Assembly: GCF_013344685.1 (NCBI RefSeq) | Contig: NZ_CP050137.1 | Span: forward strand, 3,713,001-3,777,000 | Direction: 5' to 3' | DNA length: 64,000 bases | Origin: Sphingomonas sp. CL5.1 | GTDB taxonomy: Bacteria; Pseudomonadota; Alphaproteobacteria; Sphingomonadales; Sphingomonadaceae | Part shown: piece after piece, positions 34,848-46,567 of the stretch | Numbering within the stretch: the first letter of the stretch is position 1 | How the letters are laid out: each line of letters opens with the position of its first letter | Notes under the pieces: generated by a model | Told to the model about the DNA's origin: nothing | Seen by the model: the letters and a program-made list of their open reading frames with translations, nothing else | Database searches by the model: none | Made by a program: the position numbers and the translations under genes

Positions 34848-35864
34848 CTAGACCTTCACGATCCCCCGCTCGATCAGGCTCTCCGCCGTGTCGACGATCG
34901 AATCCCCCTCGTCGCGCGTCTTCCAGCCGAGCACGCGCTCCGCATGGCTTGCGTCGGTCGCCCGCACGCGACCGAGTTCGCCGACGATCTGCCCCACGCC
35001 GCCGTCGAACAGGCCGATCAGCCGCACGACGAAATCGGGGATGCGGCGCTTCGGCACCTTGCGCGCCTTCTCGCCCAGCCGCGCGCGCAGGATCGCGCCG
35101 CCCTCCTCGATCATCATGAAGCGCCCCGAGCCGATGAACCGCTCGCCATCCAGCCCCGGCGTCTCCAGCGCGCGCAGGTGAAGCTCGGCTAGATCGCGCA
35201 CGTCGACCACGCCGAAGCCGATGCGCGGGAAACCGGGCAGCGATCCGTCAAGCATCCGCTGCACGAGCTGGATCGAGGTGGAGAAATCCGCGCTCATCAC
35301 CGGCCCCAGCACCGCCGCCGGATTGACCGAGCAGAATTCCATCCCCGCGCCGTTCTCCGCCATCCAGTCCCGCGCGGCGCGCTCCGCGATCGTCTTGGAT
35401 TTGACATAGGCCGAGATGCCCGGCGCGGTAACGTCGGTCCAGTCCGCCTCGGTGTAGAGGCCGCCATCGAGCGGTTCGTGGCCATAGGCCACCGCCGCCA
35501 CCGACGAGGTGAGGACGAACCTTTTCACCCCCGCTTCCTTCGCGAATCGCAAGGCGCGCAGCGCCCCGTCGCGCGCGGGGCGGATCAACGCCTCGTCCGG
35601 CATCTTCGCCGCCGGGAAGGGCGAGGCGACATGCGCGACGTGAGTGCATCCGGCCATCGCCGCCGCCCAGCCGTCGTCGCGCTCCAGATCGGCGGCGAAG
35701 AAGCGCAGCCGCTCCGCCGGCACGCCCAGCGCGGCGCGCACCTCCGGCTCCCTGGCGAGGTTGCGGATCGTGGCGTTGACGGTCCAGCCACGCTCGACGA
35801 GCAGGCGGATCAGGAAGCCGGCGATATAGCCGCTGCCTCCTGTCACGAGCACGGTGCCGCCCAT
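34848..35864 (-). CDS. NAD(P)-dependent epimerase/reductase (dihydroflavonol-4-reductase-like SDR)
   Basis: A 338-aa extended short-chain dehydrogenase. The dinucleotide motif is VLVTGGSGYIAGFLIRLL, the catalytic Tyr-Lys pair lies in SAYVKSKTIAERAAR, and the preceding FVLTSSVAAVAYG has the active-site Ser. ISAYVKSKT with the AVLGPVMSADFSTS segment fits the aldehyde-reductase/DFR branch, which reduces carbonyls of varied substrates. ATG 35864 has TGGAGGA upstream. It is a single gene between two convergently or divergently placed neighbours; no pathway context is visible. Confidence 0.87.
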   Translation of the reverse strand: MGGTVLVTGGSGYIAGFLIRLLVERGWTVNATIRNLAREPEVRAALGVPAERLRFFAADLERDDGWAAAMAGCTHVAHVASPFPAAKMPDEALIRPARDGALRALRFAKEAGVKRFVLTSSVAAVAYGHEPLDGGLYTEADWTDVTAPGISAYVKSKTIAERAARDWMAENGAGMEFCSVNPAAVLGPVMSADFSTSIQLVQRMLDGSLPGFPRIGFGVVDVRDLAELHLRALETPGLDGERFIGSGRFMMIEEGGAILRARLGEKARKVPKRRIPDFVVRLIGLFDGGVGQIVGELGRVRATDASHAERVLGWKTRDEGDSIVDTAESLIERGIVKV

Positions 35865-35893
35865 CGCCAATCCTCCAGAATGTCGCATCGGGT

Positions 35894-35920
35894 TTTATAG
35901 CGAAACCGATGCACTGCCAA
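35894..35920 (-). promoter_or_regulatory. Candidate promoter of the SDR gene
   Basis: On the minus strand TTGGCA (35920-35915) and TATAAA (35899-35894) are separated by 15 bp, a little short of optimal. The ATG at 35864 follows about 30 nt later. Confidence 0.35.
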
Positions 35921-35969
35921 GTTGTCCGGCGGCGGCGGCGGAGCTACGGGAATCGCAAAGGAGAGTTCG

Positions 35970-37896
<1,927 letters not shown>

Positions 37897-37907
<11 letters not shown>

Positions 37908-37981
37908 TCCCCCGAATCCCCCGATTCACCTTTCCGTAACGGGATTCGTCCAGCGTGGCGCTTGACGAATCGGTTCGAATC
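37897..37981. promoter_or_regulatory. Cluster of six GANTC sites upstream of the 77-aa gene
   Basis: GANTC occurs at 37897, 37914, 37923, 37943, 37967 and 37977 (first base of each). Base composition predicts about 0.3 sites in 85 bp. The fifth overlaps TTGACG (37963-37968), a possible -35 box. GANTC is the CcrM methylation sequence, and clusters in promoters mark cell-cycle-controlled genes in Caulobacter. Function here is inference. Confidence 0.6.
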
Positions 37982-38041
37982 GGACCGGAATAGCTTCGAT
38001 CCATTCATAATCGCAGCTATTCCCGTGGGTCGGGGGGTCGC

Positions 38042-38275
38042 ATGGCAAAGCACGGGTCCGGCACGCCATTACCGCCGGAAGAGATTGAACGCATCCTGTG
38101 GTCGGCGCGCCGCGCCGGCACGATCCTGATTCTCCCGCGCGAACAGCCCCAGCTTGCGATCGAGGCATTGACCGACCAGGGTCTGGTCCGCCGCCAGCTC
38201 GGCCATATCGTGCTGACGTTGCAGGGGCAGGAACGCCGCCGCAAGTGCGCGCATTACATGGCCGCCCTCGCCTGA
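38042..38275 (+). CDS. Hypothetical 77-aa protein
   Basis: A small basic cytosolic protein with no signal or membrane segment and no recognised family. PPEEIERILWSARRAGTI reads as a first helix; QLAIEALTDQGLVRRQLG followed by HIVLTLQGQERR resembles the helix-turn-wing end of winged-helix DNA-binding proteins, but this is a weak resemblance. A G-rich ribosome-binding site (TCGGGGGG) lies before the ATG. The unusual GANTC cluster directly upstream suggests regulated expression. Confidence 0.58.
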   Translation: MAKHGSGTPLPPEEIERILWSARRAGTILILPREQPQLAIEALTDQGLVRRQLGHIVLTLQGQERRRKCAHYMAALA

Positions 38276-38443
38276 GGCGAAACGCGGCGGCGATAGATCA
38301 ACGGATTTCGCGGCAACCACTTCCATCATCCGGCCTCACGCGCGGCGCGGCGGGATGCCGCATCCGCCCGCCGGTTCCTTCCTCATCCGTCCTGCCCGCC
38401 AACATAATGTTGCGTGGCACCCAAGTCTCCGCTCTGATAGCTG

Positions 38444-40729
38444 ATGACCATGCCGCTGTCCGCCGCCGCCTCCGCCCGCGAGATCCTCGTCCGCCTCCAC
38501 GATGTCATGGCGGCGCGATCGAATGCGCAGGCCAAGCTCAATCAGGTGGTCGAGATCATCGGCGAGGCGCTGGATAGCGAGGTCTGCTCGATCTACCTGC
38601 TGCGCGAGGGCGTGCTGGAATTGTTCGCGACGCGCGGCCTCGATCCGGCGGCCGTGCACGTCACCAAGCTCGCGCTCGGCGAGGGGCTGGTCGGCACGAT
38701 CGCGGCGGACGTGGAGGTGCTCAATCTCGACGAGGCGGCGAGTCATCCGCATTTCGTCTATCGCCCCGAAACCGGCGAGGATCGCTTCCAGAGCTTCGCC
38801 GGCGTCCCGATCATCCGCCGCGAGCGCGCGGTCGGCGTCCTCGCCGTCCAGCATCACGAAGCGCGCAAATATGCCGATGTCGAGATCGAGGCGCTTCAGA
38901 CGGTGGCGATGGTGCTGTCCGAGCTGATCGCCAATGCCGGGCTGATCGACGGGCCCAGCGGCGCGGCCGACGGCACGCGCCCGCAATCCACCGCCAGCGT
39001 GCGCATCTCCGGCCAGAAGCTGGTGGACGGCATGGCGGCCGGCTATGCGGTGTTCCACCAGCCGCGCATCACGATCGAGCATACCGTCGCGGAGGATACC
39101 GAGGCGGAGCGTCACCGCGTCTATGCCGCGTTCGACAAGATGCGCGAGCAGATCGACCGCATGACGCGCGAGGCGGAGTTCGGCGTCGGCGGCGAGCATG
39201 AGGAGGTGCTCGCCACCTACAAGATGTTCGCTTACGACGAAGGCTGGGGCCGGCGCATCAACGAGGCGATCGACAGCGGTCTCACCGCCGAAGCGGCGAT
39301 CGAGCGCGTCCAGCAGCGCACCCGCCAGCGGATGCGCCAGATCGACGATCCGCTGCTGGCGGACCGAATGCACGATCTGGAGGATCTCTCCAACCGCCTG
39401 CTGCGCATCGTCTCCGGCCAGATGGGCACCGCCGCGCAGCTTGGGCTGAGGCAGGATACGATCCTGATCGCGCGCAATCTCGGCCCGGCGGAACTTCTGG
39501 AATATGATCGCCGCCGGCTGAAGGGCGTGATCCTGGAGGAAGGCTCGCTCACCGCGCACGTCACGATCGTCGCGCGGGCGATGGGCGTCCCGGTGCTGGG
39601 CCGCGCGCGCGACGTGCGGCGGCTGATCGCGGATGGCGACCTGCTCCTGCTCGACGTCAGCGAAGGCTCGGTCGTCGTGCGCCCCTCCGCCGGGATGGAG
39701 GAGGCGTTCGACGCCAAGCTCGCGCTACGCCAGAAGCGCCGCGCCGCTTATGCCGCGCTGCGCGAGGTCGCGCCCGAGACGAAGGACGGGCACCGCCTGA
39801 CGGTGATGGTCAACGCCGGCCTGCGCGACGACGTGGCCGCGCTGGACCTGACCGGCGCGGACGGGATCGGGCTGTTCCGCACCGAATTCCAGTTCCTCGT
39901 TTCCGCCACCCTGCCCTCGCGCGAGCGGCAGCAGCGGCTCTATCGCGAGGTGCTGGACGCCGCCGGCGACCGCCCGGTGGTGTTCCGCACGATCGATATC
40001 GGCGGCGACAAGGCGCTGCCCTATCTCAAGGACGATCCCGCCGGGGAGGAGAATCCCGCGATGGGCTGGCGCGCGCTGCGGCTCGGGCTGGAGCGCGACG
40101 GGCTGATGAAGGTGCAGGCCCGCGCGCTGCTGGAGGCGGCGGCCGGGCGCACGCTCAACGTGATGTTCCCGATGGTGTCGGAGGCGTGGGAGTTCGACGA
40201 GGCGCACGCGCTGTTCGAGGCGCAGCGCGACTGGCTCGCGGCGCGCGGCCGGCGGCTGCCGAACGAGATCCGCTACGGCGCGATGCTGGAGGTGCCGAGC
40301 CTCGCCTACCAGCTCGATCTCCTGCTGCCCAAGCTCCAGTTCCTGTCGATCGGCACCAACGACCTGACGCAGTTCCTGTTCGCCGCCGACCGCGCCAATC
40401 CCAAGCTGGCCGAGCGCTACGACTGGCTCTCCGCCGCGATCCTGCGCTTCGTGGCGAGCGTGATCGAGCCGGCGCGGGCGGCGGGCGTGACGCTCACCGT
40501 GTGCGGCGAGATGGGCGGGCGGCCGCTGGAGGCGATGGCGCTGATCGGCCTCGGCATCGAGCGGCTGTCGATCACCCCGGCTGCGGTCGGCCCGATCAAG
40601 GCGATGATCCGCTCGCTCGATCGCGGCGCGGTGATGAGCGAGATGCAGCGGCTGCTCGCCGCCCCGCCGCGCGATTTTCGCGGCGCGATCGCCGCTTTCG
40701 CCGCCGCGCAGGGCGTCGAATTGGGCTAG
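38444..40729 (+). CDS. ptsP: Phosphoenolpyruvate-protein phosphotransferase PtsP (EI-Ntr)
   Basis: A 761-aa enzyme I of the nitrogen-related phosphotransferase system. Residues about 10-165 are a GAF sensory domain (LDSEVCSIYLLREG... GVPIIRRERAVGVLAVQ). An enzyme I domain follows, with the phosphorylated His372 in GSLTAHVTIVARA, and then the PEP-binding barrel with TEFQFL, MFPMVSE and CGEMGG. It passes phosphate from PEP to NPr and on to PtsN, tuning nitrogen, potassium and polymer metabolism. The start is ATG 38444 or the in-frame ATG two codons on. The preceding 168-bp gap holds nothing I can assign. Confidence 0.95.
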   Translation: MTMPLSAAASAREILVRLHDVMAARSNAQAKLNQVVEIIGEALDSEVCSIYLLREGVLELFATRGLDPAAVHVTKLALGEGLVGTIAADVEVLNLDEAASHPHFVYRPETGEDRFQSFAGVPIIRRERAVGVLAVQHHEARKYADVEIEALQTVAMVLSELIANAGLIDGPSGAADGTRPQSTASVRISGQKLVDGMAAGYAVFHQPRITIEHTVAEDTEAERHRVYAAFDKMREQIDRMTREAEFGVGGEHEEVLATYKMFAYDEGWGRRINEAIDSGLTAEAAIERVQQRTRQRMRQIDDPLLADRMHDLEDLSNRLLRIVSGQMGTAAQLGLRQDTILIARNLGPAELLEYDRRRLKGVILEEGSLTAHVTIVARAMGVPVLGRARDVRRLIADGDLLLLDVSEGSVVVRPSAGMEEAFDAKLALRQKRRAAYAALREVAPETKDGHRLTVMVNAGLRDDVAALDLTGADGIGLFRTEFQFLVSATLPSRERQQRLYREVLDAAGDRPVVFRTIDIGGDKALPYLKDDPAGEENPAMGWRALRLGLERDGLMKVQARALLEAAAGRTLNVMFPMVSEAWEFDEAHALFEAQRDWLAARGRRLPNEIRYGAMLEVPSLAYQLDLLLPKLQFLSIGTNDLTQFLFAADRANPKLAERYDWLSAAILRFVASVIEPARAAGVTLTVCGEMGGRPLEAMALIGLGIERLSITPAAVGPIKAMIRSLDRGAVMSEMQRLLAAPPRDFRGAIAAFAAAQGVELG

Positions 40730-40845
40730 ATGGTGGACCAGCGCCCGGCACGCGCGATTGACAGGCCAGTCCGGCTTTGGGACACGTCGCTGGAACAGCG
40801 GGCCGAGCAATATTCGAGGGTCGTGGTCCGCAGCCGGAGATTTCG

Positions 40846-41781
40846 ATGACCGACGCCGCCCCCGGCGAACAGACGACGCTTTTTCCCCGCCCGGTCGGGG
40901 AGCGGTTGCGCAGCGCGCGCGAGGCGCAGGGCATGTCGCTGGCGGAGATCGCCGCGCGCACCCGTGTGCCGCAGCGCCATCTCGAGGCGATCGAGAACGG
41001 CAGCTACGATTCCCTCCCCTCGCCCACCTATGCGGTGGGGTTCGTGCGCGCCTATGCCCGCACCGTCGGCGAGGACGAGGTGGATCTGGCCCGCGCCACG
41101 CGCGAGGAAGTGGCGCGGATCGGCCGCCCGGTCGCGCAATATCAGCCCTATGAGATCGCCGATCCGTCGCGCGTGCCCTCGCGCGGGCTGGTGATCGTCG
41201 CCGCCGGCGTGGCGCTGGCGGTGGTGGTGCTCGCGGTCCTGTGGTTCGCGGTCGGCATGTGGCGGGGCAGTGGCGGCCCCGGCGCCGCGCCGGCCCCGGC
41301 GGTGAGCGTCCCGGTTCCCGCCAGCCATGCCTCCGCCACGCCGCAAGCCGGCCCCGGCCATGTCACGCTGACCGCCAGCGACAGCGTGTGGCTGCGCGTC
41401 TATGACGCCGACAACAAGACGCTGTACCTCGGCACGATGAAGGCCGGCGACCGCTATGACGTGCCGCCCGACGCCAGGGACCCCAAGATCAACGTCGGCC
41501 GCCCGGACAAGCTGACCGTGACGCTGAACGGCTCGGCGCTGCCGCCGCTCGGCGACGGATCGCATCCGATCAAGGACGTGCCGGTCAGCGCCGCCGCGCT
41601 CGCCGCGCGCGTATCGGCCGGCAGCAATGCGACGGCGGCTCCCGCGGCCGGGCCCTCCGCCACGCCGTCGCCGCGCGCCTCGGCCACGCCCGCCGCCGCC
41701 CGCCCGCCCGCTTTCGCCGATCCGGCTCCAGCCGCGCCGGCCGACGCCGGCAATGCGGCGGCGACCGACGCGCGGGATTGA
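40846..41781 (+). CDS. RodZ-like helix-turn-helix membrane protein
   Basis: A 311-aa bitopic protein. Residues about 18-85 are an HTH_25 domain (GERLRSAREAQGMSLAEIAA... HLEAIENGSYDSLPSPTYAV), followed by one transmembrane helix (RGLVIVAAGVALAVVVLAVLW in two-part form), a DUF4115-like beta domain (VTLTASDSVWLRVYDAD), and a low-complexity Ala/Pro/Ser tail of about 60 residues. RodZ links MreB filaments to the cell wall machinery, so a role in shape or septum placement is likely. The tail is longer than the core needs. cpoB/ybgF follows 66 bp later on the same strand. Confidence 0.82.
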   Translation: MTDAAPGEQTTLFPRPVGERLRSAREAQGMSLAEIAARTRVPQRHLEAIENGSYDSLPSPTYAVGFVRAYARTVGEDEVDLARATREEVARIGRPVAQYQPYEIADPSRVPSRGLVIVAAGVALAVVVLAVLWFAVGMWRGSGGPGAAPAPAVSVPVPASHASATPQAGPGHVTLTASDSVWLRVYDADNKTLYLGTMKAGDRYDVPPDARDPKINVGRPDKLTVTLNGSALPPLGDGSHPIKDVPVSAAALAARVSAGSNATAAPAAGPSATPSPRASATPAAARPPAFADPAPAAPADAGNAAATDARD

Positions 41782-41847
41782 TCGCGATCACGGAATGATG
41801 TCTTGGTTGGCTGGAGGGCGCCTTTCGCGCTCCGAGGGATGACGGCG

Positions 41848-42771
41848 ATGCGCAAGTTGGTGTTGTTGGCAGGTGCGGCGATGTGCTGGGCGGTTCCCGC
41901 CGCCGCGCAATCGGGGCTGGATGGCCGCGTCGGCAAGCTGGAGAGCGAGATGCGCGCGGTGCAGCGCAAGGTGTTCCCCGGCGGCACGCCCTCGATCGAG
42001 CCGCAGATCACCGGCGCGCCCGCGCCGGAGCGCGAGATCGGCGCCCCCGCCACGCCGGTGATCGCCGATCTCACCCAGCGCGTCGGCTCGCTCGAGCAGC
42101 AGATGGCCTCGATGACCGGGCAGATCGAGCAGGCGCAATATCGCGTGCGGCAGCTAGAGGAGCAGTTCGCCGCGTACCGCAAGGAAGTCGACGCGCGCTT
42201 CAACAGCGCCGGCCCCGCGCCGGGCACCGGCGGCCCGGTGGAGAGCACGGGCGCGACGACGCCCGCCCCGGCGGTGCCCGCGCCCGGCCGCAAGCCCGAA
42301 GCCTCCGCTCCCGCGCCCGCCGCCGGCAAGGACCCGGCGCGCGCGAAGCTGGTTGCCGCGATCGAGAAGCCCAGCACCGCGCAGCCCGACGAGGACGATT
42401 ATATCTACGGCTACCGGCTGTGGGCCGCGAAGCTCTATCCGGAGGCCGAAGCGCAGTTCAGGAAGGTGGTCGCCGACTATCCACGCTCCCGCCGCGCCAG
42501 CTATGCGCAGAACCTGCTCGGCCGTTCCTATCTCGACGACGGCAAGCCGAGCCTCGCCTCGATCGCGTTCTACGACAATTACAAGAAGATGCCGGACGGC
42601 GAGCGCGCGCCCGAGAGCCTCTATTACCTCGGCCAGGCGCTGATGAAGCTCAACAAGCCGGCCGACGCCTGCAAGGTCTATGGCGAGCTGACCGACGTCT
42701 ATGGCGCCAAGATCGACGCCGCGATGCAGGCCAACATCGCCCGCGCCCGCGTGGCGGCGAAGTGCAAGTGA
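41848..42771 (+). CDS. cpoB: Tol-Pal associated periplasmic TPR protein (CpoB/YbgF)
   Basis: A 307-aa exported protein. Signal peptide MRKLVLLAGAAMCWAVPAAA ends before QSG. A coiled-coil region (DGRVGKLESEMRAVQRK, later LTQRVGSLEQQMASMTGQIE) and a Pro/Ala linker lead to three C-terminal TPRs starting DDYIYGYRLWAAKLYPEAE. CpoB coordinates peptidoglycan synthesis with outer-membrane constriction. ATG 41848 has GAGGG about 9 nt upstream; the ATG at 41839 is too close to it. In many alphaproteobacteria the order is pal-ybgF-tilS-ftsH; here ybgF, tilS and ftsH remain, with one channel gene inserted. Confidence 0.88.
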   Translation: MRKLVLLAGAAMCWAVPAAAQSGLDGRVGKLESEMRAVQRKVFPGGTPSIEPQITGAPAPEREIGAPATPVIADLTQRVGSLEQQMASMTGQIEQAQYRVRQLEEQFAAYRKEVDARFNSAGPAPGTGGPVESTGATTPAPAVPAPGRKPEASAPAPAAGKDPARAKLVAAIEKPSTAQPDEDDYIYGYRLWAAKLYPEAEAQFRKVVADYPRSRRASYAQNLLGRSYLDDGKPSLASIAFYDNYKKMPDGERAPESLYYLGQALMKLNKPADACKVYGELTDVYGAKIDAAMQANIARARVAAKCK

Positions 42772-42846
42772 CGGACGCCATCTGACGGAGATCGCAGCCG
42801 CCGGCGGGCATGACGCGGGCGCCGGTTTGCCTTATGCGCGATCGCG

Positions 42847-43464
42847 ATGGGCCTCCCGATCGAATCTTTCCTGCCGTGGCTGGATATCGCCGGGCTGTCG
42901 GTTTTCGCGGCGTCCGGCGCGCTCGCGGCGGCGCGCAAGCGGCTCGATTTCGTCGGCGCATGTTTCTTCGCGCTCATCACCGCGACCGGCGGCGGGACGC
43001 TGCGTGACATCCTGATCGGGGCGCCGATCTTCTGGATGCACGATCCCGCCCCGGCGATCCTCTGCGTCGTCATCGCCGTCGCCGCATGGCTGGTGCCGCT
43101 GCGCTGGTGGCCCGAACGCGCGCTCGACTGGTTCGACGCGGCTGGGCTGGCGGCCTATGCGGTCTATGGCGCGGGCAAGGCGCTCCATTTCGGCATTTCC
43201 CCGATCCCGGCCATTGCCGCCGGGATCATCACCGCCTGCATCGGCGGGGTGATCCGCGACATCACCGCCGGGGTGCCGTCGATCCTCATGCGACACGAGC
43301 TGTACGTAACCGCCGCATTGGCGGCGGCTTCGGTGTTCGTCGGCCTGACGCTGGCCGGCATGGCCGCGCCCTGGCCGGCGCTCATCGGATTCGGCCTCGG
43401 CTTCGCGATGCGCGGCGCCGCGATCCGCTGGAAGCTGGCCTTGCCGCCGCACCGGGGAAGCTGA
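42847..43464 (+). CDS. Trimeric intracellular cation channel family protein (TRIC, UPF0126)
   Basis: A 205-aa membrane protein of seven helices built of two repeats plus one helix. The glycine-rich motifs ASGALAAARKRLDFVG and TGGGTLRDILIG in the first half, and ACIGGVIRDITAG in the second, match bacterial TRIC channels, which conduct K+ and similar cations. Location: inner membrane. It sits between cpoB and tilS, and its stop overlaps the tilS ATG (TGATG), so translation may be coupled although no functional link is known. Confidence 0.9.
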   Translation: MGLPIESFLPWLDIAGLSVFAASGALAAARKRLDFVGACFFALITATGGGTLRDILIGAPIFWMHDPAPAILCVVIAVAAWLVPLRWWPERALDWFDAAGLAAYAVYGAGKALHFGISPIPAIAAGIITACIGGVIRDITAGVPSILMRHELYVTAALAAASVFVGLTLAGMAAPWPALIGFGLGFAMRGAAIRWKLALPPHRGS

Positions 43465-44435
43465 TGCCCTCACCCGCCGCCATCGACCGTTTCCGCGCCG
43501 ATCTCGCCCGCGTCGCGCCGGGCACGGGCCGGCTCGCGCTCGCCGTGTCGGGCGGGCCGGACAGCATGGTGCTGCTCGCGCTCGCCCATGCGGCGCTGCC
43601 GGCCGGCGGGGTGATCGCCGCGACCGTCGATCACCGCCTGCGCCCCGCCGCCGCCGAAGAGGCCGCGATGGTCGCGCGGCATTGCGCGGCGCTTGGCGTT
43701 CCCCACACCATCCTCGCGCCGTCGGGGCCGATCGCGGGCGCGAGCATCCAGGCGCTGGCGCGGGAAGCGCGCTATGCGCTGCTGGCGGACTGGGCGCGCG
43801 AACATCGCGCCGACGCGCTCGCGACCGCCCACCATGCCGACGATCAGGCGGAAACCTTCGTGATGCGCGCCGCGCGCGGCTCGGGCGTCGCGGGGCTTTC
43901 CGGGGTGCGCGCGCGCGCGGTGATCGCCGGCTTCCCGGTGGCCCGCCCGCTGCTCGGCTGGCGACGGGCGGAACTGCGCGCGATCGCGGCGGCCGCCGCC
44001 GCGCCGTTCGTCGACGATCCCAGCAACGCCGATCCACGCCACGACCGCACGCGGTTCCGCGCATTGCTCGCCGCGACGCCGGCGCTCGATCCGCTCGCGC
44101 TCGCCCGGTCCGCCGCCGCGCTGGCCGAGGCGGAGGAGGCGCTGGCGTGGAATGTTGAGCGGCTATGGGCGGAGCGCGCGCGCGACGATTCGCCGCTTAC
44201 CCTCGACGTCGCCGGCCTTCCGCGCGAATTGCGCCGCCGCCTCGCCCGCCGCGCGATCGCGGAGACGCGGGCGCGCCACGCCGTCACCGCCCCGCCGTGG
44301 AGCGAGGCCGCCAATATCGAGCCGTTGCTCGATTCGCTCGAGGCCGGCGCACGCGCGACCCAGGCCGGCGTGATGCTCACCCCGCGCGGCGATTCATGGA
44401 CGGTCGCGAAGGCGCCGCCGCGTCGATCACACTGA
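43464..44435 (+). CDS. tilS: tRNA(Ile)-lysidine synthase
   Basis: A 323-aa PP-loop ATPase that modifies C34 of tRNA-Ile(CAU) to lysidine, so it decodes AUA and is charged with Ile. The PP-loop SGGPDS is at 29-34, and the helical HHADDQAETFVMRAARGSG is typical. It has only a short C-terminal part, as in many alphaproteobacteria, and lacks the full E. coli C-terminal domains (432 aa). ATG 43464 shares its A with the TGA of the channel gene. The longer open frame from 43086 is channel-gene sequence read in another frame. Confidence 0.92.
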   Translation: MPSPAAIDRFRADLARVAPGTGRLALAVSGGPDSMVLLALAHAALPAGGVIAATVDHRLRPAAAEEAAMVARHCAALGVPHTILAPSGPIAGASIQALAREARYALLADWAREHRADALATAHHADDQAETFVMRAARGSGVAGLSGVRARAVIAGFPVARPLLGWRRAELRAIAAAAAAPFVDDPSNADPRHDRTRFRALLAATPALDPLALARSAAALAEAEEALAWNVERLWAERARDDSPLTLDVAGLPRELRRRLARRAIAETRARHAVTAPPWSEAANIEPLLDSLEAGARATQAGVMLTPRGDSWTVAKAPPRRSH

Positions 44436-44449
44436 ACGCCGTTGTTCCA

Positions 44450-44477
44450 TTGGCATTAACCTCTCGTCGCCTATATT
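44450..44477 (+). promoter_or_regulatory. Candidate sigma70 promoter of ftsH
   Basis: TTGGCA (44450-44455) and TATATT (44472-44477) are separated by 16 bp. Transcription would start about 13 nt before the ftsH ATG at 44497, leaving a very short leader that still contains AAAGGTAG. Confidence 0.5.
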
Positions 44478-44496
44478 AGGGCGTGAAAGGTAGCGC

Positions 44497-46464
44497 ATGA
44501 TCGACAAGGACAAGCAGCCCGGCTCCGACAACAACGGCGGCGGCCCGAACCCATGGATGAAAAGCCTGCTCATCTGGGTGGGCATTCTGCTGGCGCTCGC
44601 GCTGGTCGTCACGATGTTCGACAGCAAGACGCCGGCCGCGCAGGGCAACACGATCGCCTATTCGACCTTCCTCGACAAGGTCGATCAGGGCACGGTGAAG
44701 GACGTCAACGTCAGCCGTGACATGATCACCGGCACGTTCAAGTCGGGCGACAAGTTCAAGACCTATCCGGTCACCGATCCGCAGCTCACCGACCGGCTGC
44801 GCAAGGCGAGCGTCGCCATTTCCGGCAAGCCGGAGGACGGCCCGTCGATCTGGCAATATGTGCTGGTGCAGGCGCTACCGTTCATGCTGTTCCTCGGCAT
44901 CGCCTTCCTCGTGATGCGCCAGATGCAGAAGGGCGGCGGATCGGGCGCGATGGGCTTCGGCAAGAGCCGCGCGCGGATGCTGACGCAGAAGGAAGGCAAG
45001 GTCACCTTCGATGACGTCGCCGGCATCGACGAGGCGCGCGAGGAATTGCAGGAGATCGTCGAGTTCCTGAAGGACCCGTCGAAATTCGCCCGCCTCGGCG
45101 GCAAGATCCCTAAGGGCGCTTTGCTGGTCGGCTCGCCCGGCACCGGCAAGACCCTGCTCGCCCGCGCCATCGCGGGCGAGGCGGGCGTGCCGTTCTTCAC
45201 CATCTCCGGCTCGGACTTCGTGGAGATGTTCGTCGGCGTCGGCGCGTCCCGTGTGCGCGACATGTTCGAGCAGGCGAAGAAATCCGCCCCCTGCATCGTG
45301 TTCATCGACGAGATCGACGCGGTCGGCCGCCATCGCGGCGCGGGCCTCGGCAACGGCAACGACGAGCGCGAGCAGACGCTGAACCAGCTCCTCGTCGAGA
45401 TGGACGGCTTCGAGGCGAACGAGGGCATCATCATCATCGCCGCGACCAACCGGCCTGACGTGCTCGATCCCGCGCTGCTGCGGCCGGGCCGTTTCGACCG
45501 GCAGGTGGTCGTGCCGCGCCCCGATATCGAGGGCCGCGTGAAGATCCTCGAAGTCCATATGAAGAAGGTGCCGCTGGCGCCCGACGTCGACAGCCGCACC
45601 ATCGCGCGCGGCACGCCGGGCTTCTCCGGCGCAGACCTCGCCAACCTCGTCAACGAGGCGGCGCTGACGGCCGCGCGCAAGGGCAAGCGCCTCGTCGCCA
45701 TGGCCGAGTTCGAGGAGGCCAAGGACAAGGTGATGATGGGCGCCGAGCGCCGCTCGATGGTGATGACCGAGGACGAGAAGCGGATGACCGCCTATCATGA
45801 GGCGGGCCATGCCATCGTCGCGCTGCACGAGCCGGCGTCGGACCCGATCCACAAGGCGACGATCATCCCGCGCGGCCGCGCGCTGGGCATGGTGATGCGC
45901 CTGCCGGAACGGGATTCGTACAGCTATCACCGCGACAAGATGTATGCGAACCTCGCCGTCTCGATGGGCGGGCGCGTCGCGGAGGAGATCATCTTCGGCT
46001 ACGACAAGGTATCGTCCGGCGCGTCGGGCGACATCCAGTACGCCACGGGCCTCGCGCGCGACATGGTCACCAAATGGGGCATGTCGGACAAGGTCGGCCC
46101 GGTCGAATATTCGCAGCCGGAGGGAGAGAGCTTCCTGGGCTACTCCTCATCGCAGCCCGTGCGCATGTCGAACCAGACGCAGCAGCTGATCGACGACGAG
46201 ATCCGCACGATCGTTGAGGGCGGACTCGCGCGCGCCAAGCAGGTGCTGGGCGAGCATATCGACCAGCTTCACTCGCTGGCCGGCGCGCTGCTCGAATATG
46301 AGACGCTGACCGGCGACGAGATCAAGAAGCTGATCGCCGGCGAGGAAATCGGCCGCGCCGATCACGGCCCGAAAGCGGCGGCGGTGCGTGCCGCCGGCAC
46401 CTCGATCCCCAAGACGCGGCGGCCGACCGGACCGTTCGGGAATCCGTCGCCCGCCGGGGCGTGA
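44497..46464 (+). CDS. ftsH: ATP-dependent zinc metalloprotease FtsH
   Basis: A 655-aa inner-membrane protease. Two transmembrane helices (about 22-40 and 121-140) flank a periplasmic loop; an AAA+ domain follows, with Walker A GSPGTGKT (212-219), the second region of homology [18 protein letters not shown], and zinc site HEAGH (434-438). It degrades membrane and short-lived regulatory proteins. The length and domain order are complete. It is downstream of tilS as in most proteobacteria, with its own candidate promoter and a strong terminator after it. Confidence 0.98.
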   Translation: MIDKDKQPGSDNNGGGPNPWMKSLLIWVGILLALALVVTMFDSKTPAAQGNTIAYSTFLDKVDQGTVKDVNVSRDMITGTFKSGDKFKTYPVTDPQLTDRLRKASVAISGKPEDGPSIWQYVLVQALPFMLFLGIAFLVMRQMQKGGGSGAMGFGKSRARMLTQKEGKVTFDDVAGIDEAREELQEIVEFLKDPSKFARLGGKIPKGALLVGSPGTGKTLLARAIAGEAGVPFFTISGSDFVEMFVGVGASRVRDMFEQAKKSAPCIVFIDEIDAVGRHRGAGLGNGNDEREQTLNQLLVEMDGFEANEGIIIIAATNRPDVLDPALLRPGRFDRQVVVPRPDIEGRVKILEVHMKKVPLAPDVDSRTIARGTPGFSGADLANLVNEAALTAARKGKRLVAMAEFEEAKDKVMMGAERRSMVMTEDEKRMTAYHEAGHAIVALHEPASDPIHKATIIPRGRALGMVMRLPERDSYSYHRDKMYANLAVSMGGRVAEEIIFGYDKVSSGASGDIQYATGLARDMVTKWGMSDKVGPVEYSQPEGESFLGYSSSQPVRMSNQTQQLIDDEIRTIVEGGLARAKQVLGEHIDQLHSLAGALLEYETLTGDEIKKLIAGEEIGRADHGPKAAAVRAAGTSIPKTRRPTGPFGNPSPAGA

Positions 46465-46497
46465 CGCCGGCGGGGGCCTACAGTTCGGTTTTTAAGG

Positions 46498-46525
46498 AAG
46501 CCCCGGCCGTCGCGTCGGGGCTTTT
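46498..46525 (+). terminator. Intrinsic terminator of ftsH
   Basis: AAGCCCCG (46498-46505) and CGGGGCTT (46516-46523) form a perfect 8-bp stem with a 10-nt loop, running into TTTTCCTTT. It lies 33 bp past the ftsH stop. Confidence 0.85.
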
Positions 46526-46567
46526 CCTTTGGCGGCTATTGGGTGGTGAATGCGGACAGCTCCGCGA

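Noticed and set aside
38444..40729. Altered phospho-His context in PtsP (TAHVTIVARA instead of TSHTAIMAR) as sign of inactivity
   Set aside because: His372 and the following Ala-Arg are conserved, and such variants occur in EI-Ntr proteins; no evidence of inactivation.
43086..44435. TilS fused to an N-terminal channel-region extension
   Set aside because: The extra 126 codons are the TRIC gene out of frame; TilS starts at the TGATG junction at 43464.
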